NCBI GenBank assembly: GCA_964504665.1
Contig: CAZDEH010000019.1
Coordinates: forward strand, 1-17,839
Length of the DNA: 17,839 nt
Reading direction: 5' to 3'
DNA from: STC-54 sp964504665
GTDB lineage: Bacteria > Patescibacteriota > Microgenomatia > Daviesbacterales > UBA10151
Both the position numbers and the translations under genes were made by a program. Under the pieces are notes generated by a model that was not told the origin of the DNA, made no database searches, and worked only from the letters and a program-made list of their open reading frames with translations. Below are positions 14,094 through 17,839 of this stretch, one piece after another; within the stretch, counting starts at the first letter, position 1, and the number at the start of each line of letters is the position of its first letter.

Positions 14094-15835
14094 ACTTTAA
14101 TATTAAACCATTTTGCAAATTTTGTCCATTCCCAACAGTTAATCACGTCATCTTTGGTCAGCCAACCACGTCTGGCAACTGCTACACCAAATAGCATTAG
14201 CTCCATCTGCGCTGTTTCATGAGCATCCGTATTAATTACAAACTTCACTCCAAACTCTTTTGCTTTTCTGACTAAGCTATCAGACAGATCTAATCGACTT
14301 GGGTATGCATTGATTTCCAGGGCTTTATTATATTTTACAGCGGTTTTAAAAACTTCATCCCAATCTGCATCCGATTCTTCTCTCTCCTTCAAAAGTCTAC
14401 CTGTCGGATGAGTTAATACTTTAATATATGGATTATGTAGCGCCTTAACAAGTCTTTTTGTCATTTGATCTTTTTCTTGATGATGGACTGAATGCATCCC
14501 AGCTAGTGCAAAATCTAATAACTTTAAGGCTTTTTCAGGGACTGAAATAGAACCATCAGGCATTATATCCAACTCGAGTAAATTAAGTACTCGAACATAT
14601 TTTTGTGAGTAATTTATTTGCTCAATAACTTCTTTTTTCTTCTGAATAATTTTAACTATTTGATTTTCAGTGTGGTTTGATTGTGAAGGTTGATGCTCTG
14701 ACATCCCTATATATTCATATCCCAGCTCTTGAGCCTTTGTGACTAACTCTTTAAAGCTACTGGAACCTAAATCATGTGATGGTTCTATCTGGAAATTAGA
14801 GTGAAGATGTAAATCACCCTTTATATTACTTAAAGTAATAAGTTGTGGCAATCTATGGTCTTCTGCCGCTTCAATCTCACCAGTATCTTCCCTAATCTCT
14901 GGAGCAGGAGTATCCATACCAAGAAACTTGTAAAATTCTTCCTCGGTTCTAGTTTTTAAAATATCGCCTGTTTTCATTTTTTTAATACCGGATTCAGATA
15001 AAGAAAATCCTTTAGATTTCGCAATATTCCGTAAATGAATATTATGCATTTTTGATCCTGTGAAATGTTGCAACAATGCTCCGTATGACTCTGGTTTAGT
15101 AATCAAAAAATCTAGGTGCAGACCTGAGGAATTCACAATTGTCACTTTAGTTTCACCTTTCCCAACAACTTCCTTTATCCCCGGCATGTTAATAATATAA
15201 TCAACTACTTTTTGTGGATTATTTGAAGAAATCGCAAAGTCTAAATCTCCAATAGTTGCCACCATTCTCCTTAAGCTTCCTAACACGTCAACTCTTTCTA
15301 CACTTGGTTCTTTTTTAAGGTAATCTAATACTTTTTGTGCCTGAGTAAAAGCATAGGGTAACAGCATTCTGGTTGTTTTCAAAATTTGAGACTCTTTAAA
15401 ACCTCTATTAAGCTTGTCAATAAATTTTTGAGAAAAACCTGATTTTAACAATCCTCCACTTCTTAGCTTACCCTCAAGGTCATTTAACCCCTTAATACCT
15501 TTCTTAGCTAGCTTTAAAGCTGTCTGAGGACCTATTCCTGGAATATCTAGAAATTCAAAGACACTGCTTGGTATTCCTTTTTTTACATCCTCCCAATGTT
15601 TTACTTTACCTGTCTTAAAAAGTTCATCTAAATATTTTGTTAAATTTTCACCAAGCCCTGGGATCTGGTCTAATTCATTATTTTCCCACAAATCCTTAAT
15701 TTCAGAAGTTCCGTGCTCGATTACATCAGCTGCATTCTCGTAAGCTTTTATTTGGAAATTATTAGCCTTTTTTAAAGTATAGGCAGTAGCAATTTCTCTA
15801 AGCTTTTTTGTAATTTCTATATTAGAGATATTCAT
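14090..15835 (-). CDS. polX: Family X DNA polymerase with PHP domain (PolX)
   Basis: PolX fills short gaps in base-excision and end repair; bacterial forms carry a C-terminal PHP 3'-5' exonuclease. The 581-residue protein has the N-terminal 8-kDa-type domain with two helix-hairpin-helix motifs (IPGLG at 58-62, IPGIG at 98-102). The nucleotidyltransferase motif is GSLRR (186-190), with catalytic Asp197, Asp199 and Asp242. The PHP domain (about 338-575) has His343, His345, His381, Glu421, His448, His476, Asp537 and His539, which looks complete. Length matches the roughly 570-residue family. It heads the operon running through lemA to gatB and is divergent from tRNA-Asp. The ATG agrees with the promoter placed 7 nt upstream. 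Confidence 0.96.
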   Translation of the reverse strand: MNISNIEITKKLREIATAYTLKKANNFQIKAYENAADVIEHGTSEIKDLWENNELDQIPGLGENLTKYLDELFKTGKVKHWEDVKKGIPSSVFEFLDIPGIGPQTALKLAKKGIKGLNDLEGKLRSGGLLKSGFSQKFIDKLNRGFKESQILKTTRMLLPYAFTQAQKVLDYLKKEPSVERVDVLGSLRRMVATIGDLDFAISSNNPQKVVDYIINMPGIKEVVGKGETKVTIVNSSGLHLDFLITKPESYGALLQHFTGSKMHNIHLRNIAKSKGFSLSESGIKKMKTGDILKTRTEEEFYKFLGMDTPAPEIREDTGEIEAAEDHRLPQLITLSNIKGDLHLHSNFQIEPSHDLGSSSFKELVTKAQELGYEYIGMSEHQPSQSNHTENQIVKIIQKKKEVIEQINYSQKYVRVLNLLELDIMPDGSISVPEKALKLLDFALAGMHSVHHQEKDQMTKRLVKALHNPYIKVLTHPTGRLLKEREESDADWDEVFKTAVKYNKALEINAYPSRLDLSDSLVRKAKEFGVKFVINTDAHETAQMELMLFGVAVARRGWLTKDDVINCWEWTKFAKWFNIKV

Positions 15836-15842
15836 AAGCCTT

Positions 15843-15851
15843 AATATATCA
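15843..15851 (-). promoter_or_regulatory. Extended -10 promoter of the polX operon
   Basis: On the minus strand TGA followed by TATATT (15843-15848), without a clear -35. The -10 ends 7 nt before the polX ATG, giving a predicted leader of about one base. It lies back-to-back with the tRNA-Asp promoter (15860-15888). Confidence 0.5.
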
Positions 15852-15859
15852 CAATTTTA

Positions 15860-15888
15860 TTGATTACAGCCTTAAGCTTTGTTACAAT
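15860..15888 (+). promoter_or_regulatory. Promoter of tRNA-Asp
   Basis: TTGATT (15860-15865), 17 nt, TACAAT (15883-15888). Transcription would start near 15895, about 5 nt before the mature tRNA. The LysM gene downstream may be read from here too. Confidence 0.65.
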
Positions 15889-15899
15889 ACCTCTTGTTT

Positions 15900-15973
15900 G
15901 GGGCCGTAGCTCAATTGGTTAGAGCGCTTCCCTGTCACGGAAGAGGTCGCGGGTTCGAATCCCGTCGGTCCCG
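15900..15973 (+). tRNA. tRNA-Asp (anticodon GTC)
   Basis: The cloverleaf has acceptor GGGGCCG/CGGTCCC, D arm GCTC/GAGC, anticodon stem CTTCC/GGAAG with loop CTGTCAC (anticodon GTC), and T arm GCGGG-TTCGAAT-CCCGT. The discriminator is G, as expected for Asp. The next bases are CAA, so CCA is not encoded. Confidence 0.96.
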
Positions 15974-15989
15974 CAAATATGTTAGTCCC

Positions 15990-16018
15990 TTGACAAAAGA
16001 TAAGAAATCCTTTAAATA
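15990..16018 (+). promoter_or_regulatory. Possible promoter of the LysM gene
   Basis: A perfect TTGACA (15990-15995) is followed after 17 nt by TAAATA (16013-16018), a poor -10. If used, it leaves a 5' leader of about 70 nt. The alternative is co-transcription with tRNA-Asp, whose 3' end is 17 nt upstream. Confidence 0.3.
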
Positions 16019-16033
16019 TAGCTTACACAATTA

Positions 16034-16077
16034 TTTCTGCTCAAATTGTTTCTCTGCCAAAATTTTCTGCCCAAAAA
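16034..16077 (+). repeat. Three imperfect direct repeats in the LysM gene leader
   Basis: Three imperfect copies of a unit of about 14 nt, consensus TTTCTGCcCAAAA, begin near 16034, 16050 and 16064 and end 3 nt before the Shine-Dalgarno region. They may be a regulatory site at DNA or RNA level, or simply low-complexity sequence. Confidence 0.4.
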
Positions 16078-16080
16078 GTT

Positions 16081-16090
16081 AAGGAGGTGA
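16081..16090 (+). promoter_or_regulatory. Strong Shine-Dalgarno deciding the TTG start at 16097
   Basis: AAGGAGGTGA is a near-perfect complement to the 16S rRNA 3' end. Its AGGAGG core lies 9 nt before TTG 16097. It is the only full-strength ribosome binding site in the window and fixes the unusual start codon of the LysM gene. Confidence 0.8.
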
Positions 16091-16096
16091 GTTTAG

Positions 16097-16768
16097 TTGC
16101 CAAAATCTAAAAAATATATCAATAAATCATATTCTGAAAACGATCAATCGTTATTTGAAAGATTACAGTCCCTACTTCAGTTTGACCAATCTTACTTTAG
16201 CCTTGCTTTAGGTTTAGTAATAGTGTTAATAGCAGGATTCTTAATATTCAACTATTTCAAAAATAGTAAACCAACTCTTGGACCTGCTGAGCAATCTGAA
16301 GAAGCTCAAGTAGATGTACAACCGGAAAATTTACCAGGTAAATATACTGTAAAAGCAGATGATACTTTATTTTCTATTGCACAAAAATATTATAACGATG
16401 GTTATAAATTTACTGAAATTGCAAAGGCTAATAACTTAGAAGATCCTAATTCAATTACAGTTGGGCAAATTATAGAGATTCCCGAACTAGAAGAAGTTGT
16501 AGCAGAAGCTACTCCTTCAGCAACAGTATCTATCACGTCTACTCCAGTACAAGTTGAAGAAACGGCTAAAGGGGGAGCAGATAATCAAAGCATATGGGGA
16601 GAAAGAATAAGCACAAATACTTATACTGTTGTTGAAGGAGATTGGTTATCTAAAATTGCTGGAAGAGCTTATGGTGATATTTTAGCTTTTGATAAAATTG
16701 CTAAGGCTAATAACATTGTAAATCCCGATTTAATCCAACCGGGGATGGTTCTTCAAATACCAAGATAG
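16097..16768 (+). CDS. Membrane-anchored protein with two LysM domains
   Basis: LysM domains bind N-acetylglucosamine-containing glycans such as peptidoglycan. The 223-residue product has a basic cytoplasmic start (about 1-33), one transmembrane helix (about 35-53), and an acidic linker. LysM 1 is about 81-131 ('YTVKADDTLFSIAQKYY' to 'VGQIIEIPE'). A Thr/Ser/Val-rich linker (about 134-165) leads to LysM 2 (about 173-222, 'YTVVEGDWLSKIAGRAYGD' to 'PGMVLQIPR'). There is no catalytic domain, so it probably tethers the membrane to the wall or acts as a scaffold. The start is TTG with a full Shine-Dalgarno, unlike the other first genes. It lies between tRNA-Asp and tRNA-Gly on the same strand. Confidence 0.92.
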   Translation: MPKSKKYINKSYSENDQSLFERLQSLLQFDQSYFSLALGLVIVLIAGFLIFNYFKNSKPTLGPAEQSEEAQVDVQPENLPGKYTVKADDTLFSIAQKYYNDGYKFTEIAKANNLEDPNSITVGQIIEIPELEEVVAEATPSATVSITSTPVQVEETAKGGADNQSIWGERISTNTYTVVEGDWLSKIAGRAYGDILAFDKIAKANNIVNPDLIQPGMVLQIPR

Positions 16769-16778
16769 TAAGCTGAGA

Positions 16779-16787
16779 TGATATAAT
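16779..16787 (+). promoter_or_regulatory. Extended -10 promoter of tRNA-Gly
   Basis: TGA plus a perfect TATAAT (16782-16787), with no recognisable -35. Transcription would start near 16794, about 16 nt before the tRNA. Confidence 0.55.
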
Positions 16788-16809
16788 CAACCCACAAAGA
16801 TTCAAACTT

Positions 16810-16883
16810 GCGGGTGTAGTTTATCGGATAAACGCCACCTTCCCAAGGTGGAGTGGGCGGTTCGACTCCGCTCACCCGCTCCA
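16810..16883 (+). tRNA. tRNA-Gly (anticodon CCC), CCA encoded
   Basis: The cloverleaf has acceptor GCGGGTG/CACCCGC, D arm GTTT/AAAC, anticodon stem CCACC/GGTGG with loop TTCCCAA (anticodon CCC), a 4-nt variable region and T arm GGCGG-TTCGACT-CCGCT. The discriminator is T, usual for Gly. It is followed by CCA (16881-16883), the only one of the four tRNAs here with an encoded CCA. Confidence 0.95.
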
Positions 16884-17000
16884 TAGGAATTTAATCGAAC
16901 TCGTGGATTTTAGCTTCGGAATGTCGCTAACATCTGTCAAAATCTAGGCTTATAACCTGACATCCTAACGGGAATCGAACTTCGAACAACAATCTCTTAG

Positions 17001-17028
17001 TTGAAAAGATTTTAGTATTTGAGATAAT
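17001..17028 (+). promoter_or_regulatory. Promoter of the gene at 17035
   Basis: TTGAAA (17001-17006), a 16-nt spacer and GATAAT (17023-17028) preceded by TGA (extended -10). The -10 ends 6 nt before the ATG, predicting a leaderless transcript. Confidence 0.6.
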
Positions 17029-17034
17029 TAAATC

Positions 17035-17709
17035 ATGCAAAAGGGTTTTTCTGTGTTATATATTGTTATTGGAATCTTAGTTGTTGGAGGTTTAATCACT
17101 GGTGGATTTTACTTAAAGAACTTTGTTAACACTTCAAGTACCAAGCAAACTGAATTAACTCAACAGCAAACTCCAACCACATCTCGTAATACCGCGGAAA
17201 ATTTTGACAAGCAGATGGTCATAAAAACTGTGCCCTTTACTGATTCTAAAGGAAATAATAAGCAATTCGTAGTCCTTAAAACTGCTGAGGAGGGCGGGAT
17301 ACCAAGGGCGGATGCATATATAGCTGATAATCAGCTAACGAGCAATTCTGCAGTAAAAATTAGTTCCTTAAGTGATCCAGATAGTGGATTGGGACATGCT
17401 ACAACTTCAGAAGGTTTAACAGTCTCTGTATCTCCTAATTCTGGACAGAAATATATCCTGATCGTAATTAAAATAGCTGACGGTAGTAAAGCAGTTATTA
17501 TAAATGAGAATGGAAAAGTTATAAGTGATAAAGTAGTAGGTAATGCTATGGATTTAGTAAAAGATAAATGTCAGTGTGGATTTGAGTTTGATAAGTGGAT
17601 GGGCAATGATAAGTTTTATGTAAAAGTTCCAACAGCTGGAGGTGGTACTTATCAGATCCTAATAGATTCAACAACAGGTAAGACGATTTCTAATCCTAAA
17701 ACAATTTAG
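17035..17709 (+). CDS. Membrane-anchored protein with pilin-like leader, unknown function
   Basis: I recognise no named family for the body. The 224-residue product starts MQKGFSVLYIVIGILVVGG, resembling a short type IV pilin leader (basic residue, Gly, then Phe and a hydrophobic helix to about residue 27), but the conserved Glu5 of pilins is absent. It may therefore be simply a single-pass anchor. A Thr/Gln-rich linker (about 33-52) leads to an extracellular domain (about 58-224), likely beta-rich, with 'KYILIVIKIADGSKAVIINENGKVISDKVV' (about 141-170; quoted in part: 'ADGSKAVIINENGKVI'), a CQC pair near 182-184, and a final 'GGGTYQILIDSTTGK'. The repeated 'strand-turn-strand with NGK/TGK' pattern suggests repeating beta units. 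It is a single gene with its own promoter, convergent with the gene at the right edge. Confidence 0.75.
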   Translation: MQKGFSVLYIVIGILVVGGLITGGFYLKNFVNTSSTKQTELTQQQTPTTSRNTAENFDKQMVIKTVPFTDSKGNNKQFVVLKTAEEGGIPRADAYIADNQLTSNSAVKISSLSDPDSGLGHATTSEGLTVSVSPNSGQKYILIVIKIADGSKAVIINENGKVISDKVVGNAMDLVKDKCQCGFEFDKWMGNDKFYVKVPTAGGGTYQILIDSTTGKTISNPKTI

Positions 17710-17713
17710 TTTA

Positions 17714-17732
17714 ATCCTTCTGCCACGAGGAT
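17714..17732. terminator. Weak hairpin between convergent genes
   Basis: ATCCT (17714-17718) and AGGAT (17728-17732) form a 5-bp stem with a 9-nt loop in the 43-bp convergent gap. It is followed on the plus strand only by CAAATTTCT. This could be a weak bidirectional terminator; no proper T-tract is seen. Confidence 0.25.
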
Positions 17733-17752
17733 CAAATTTCTAATATGCATAC

Positions 17753-17839
17753 TTATACAGTTTTTAGTTCTAGAGCATAAACTAAATCAGGTAATAGACC
17801 GTCAGGTAGGAACAATCTGATAAACTCTGGCAGTCTGGC
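17753..17839 (-). CDS. C-terminal end of an unidentified protein (partial at right edge)
   Basis: Read from the right edge on the minus strand, 28 codons are open and end with TAA at 17753-17755. The residues include 'LPEFIRLFLPDGLLPDLVY' and end in 'ALELKTV'. The mix of hydrophobic and acidic residues with Pro-Asp turns looks like real protein, and it is set convergent to the gene before it, as expected for a true 3' end. The piece is too short to name a family. Confidence 0.45.
   Translation of the reverse strand, partial: ARLPEFIRLFLPDGLLPDLVYALELKTV

Noticed and set aside
15879..16082. Plus-strand frame of 67 codons across tRNA-Asp
   Set aside because: The frame is the translation of the tRNA and the LysM leader; no start signal and no protein-like composition.
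16884..17000. A complete minus-strand tRNA in the gap after tRNA-Gly
   Set aside because: The T-loop-like motif is there, but the T stem does not pair (CGAAG against CCCGT) and no acceptor partner or anticodon arm could be found.
17764..17787. TTTAGTT/AACTAAA inverted repeat near the right edge as a terminator
   Set aside because: It lies inside the minus-strand partial coding frame and lacks a following T-tract on either strand.
1..17839. CRISPR array, insertion sequence ends, riboswitch or defence cluster
   Set aside because: No regularly spaced repeats, no IS-type inverted ends with a transposase, no recognisable riboswitch core and no set of defence-type genes was found by reading both strands.

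Overview
The window (17.8 kb, AT-rich, standard genetic code with TGA used as stop) looks like a chromosomal segment of a Candidate Phyla Radiation bacterium (Patescibacteria), most likely of the Microgenomates type. That placement is an inference from gene content and style. The genes are tightly packed, often overlapping by 4 bp. Three of the four tRNA genes do not encode CCA. The Obg GTPase is trimmed, GatCAB and a PHP-containing DNA polymerase X are present, and there are small single-anchor or secreted helical proteins of unknown function. No gene here fixes the lineage.

Layout. (1) 1-1139: the 3' part of a large serine recombinase, running head-on into the 3' end of a tRNA-Lys gene on the other strand, as expected at the edge of an integrated element that would extend to the left of the window. 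(2) 1163-1980 (-): two small exported or anchored proteins of unknown function, sharing a divergent promoter region with tRNA-Glu. The tRNA-Glu has an unusual structured 5' leader that copies its own first 11 nt. (3) 2243-3088 (+): a membrane-anchored SGNH hydrolase. (4) 7978-3078 (-): dnaE, then rplS-rnhB-yraN with its own promoter inside the end of dnaE. (5) 8067-8645 (+): an unrecognised soluble helical protein. (6) 15835-8634 (-): polX-lemA-htpX-obg-gatC-gatA-gatB, an operon-like run with an extra promoter before htpX. (7) 15900-17709 (+): tRNA-Asp, a membrane-anchored double LysM protein, tRNA-Gly(CCC), and an anchored protein with a pilin-like leader. (8) At the right edge, the last 28 codons of an unidentified minus-strand gene.

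How the genes work together: DnaE (replication, with a complete set of PHP metal ligands, so possibly self-proofreading) and PolX (gap repair, also with PHP) cover DNA synthesis. RnhB and YraN are nucleic-acid housekeeping enzymes placed behind ribosomal protein L19. GatCAB makes Gln-tRNA(Gln) and/or Asn-tRNA(Asn) by transamidation. Obg serves ribosome maturation. HtpX and LemA belong to the envelope. The LysM, SGNH and anchored proteins point to cell-wall and surface work.

The strongest unexplained signal is at the starts. At seven transcription-unit starts a good -10 element lies only 6-9 nt before the start codon, predicting leaderless or nearly leaderless mRNAs. One gene (LysM) instead has a long leader, a perfect Shine-Dalgarno and a TTG start. 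I found no convincing novel defence or biosynthetic system. The best candidates for new biology are this leaderless architecture, the tRNA-Glu leader structure and the recombinase/tRNA-Lys junction.
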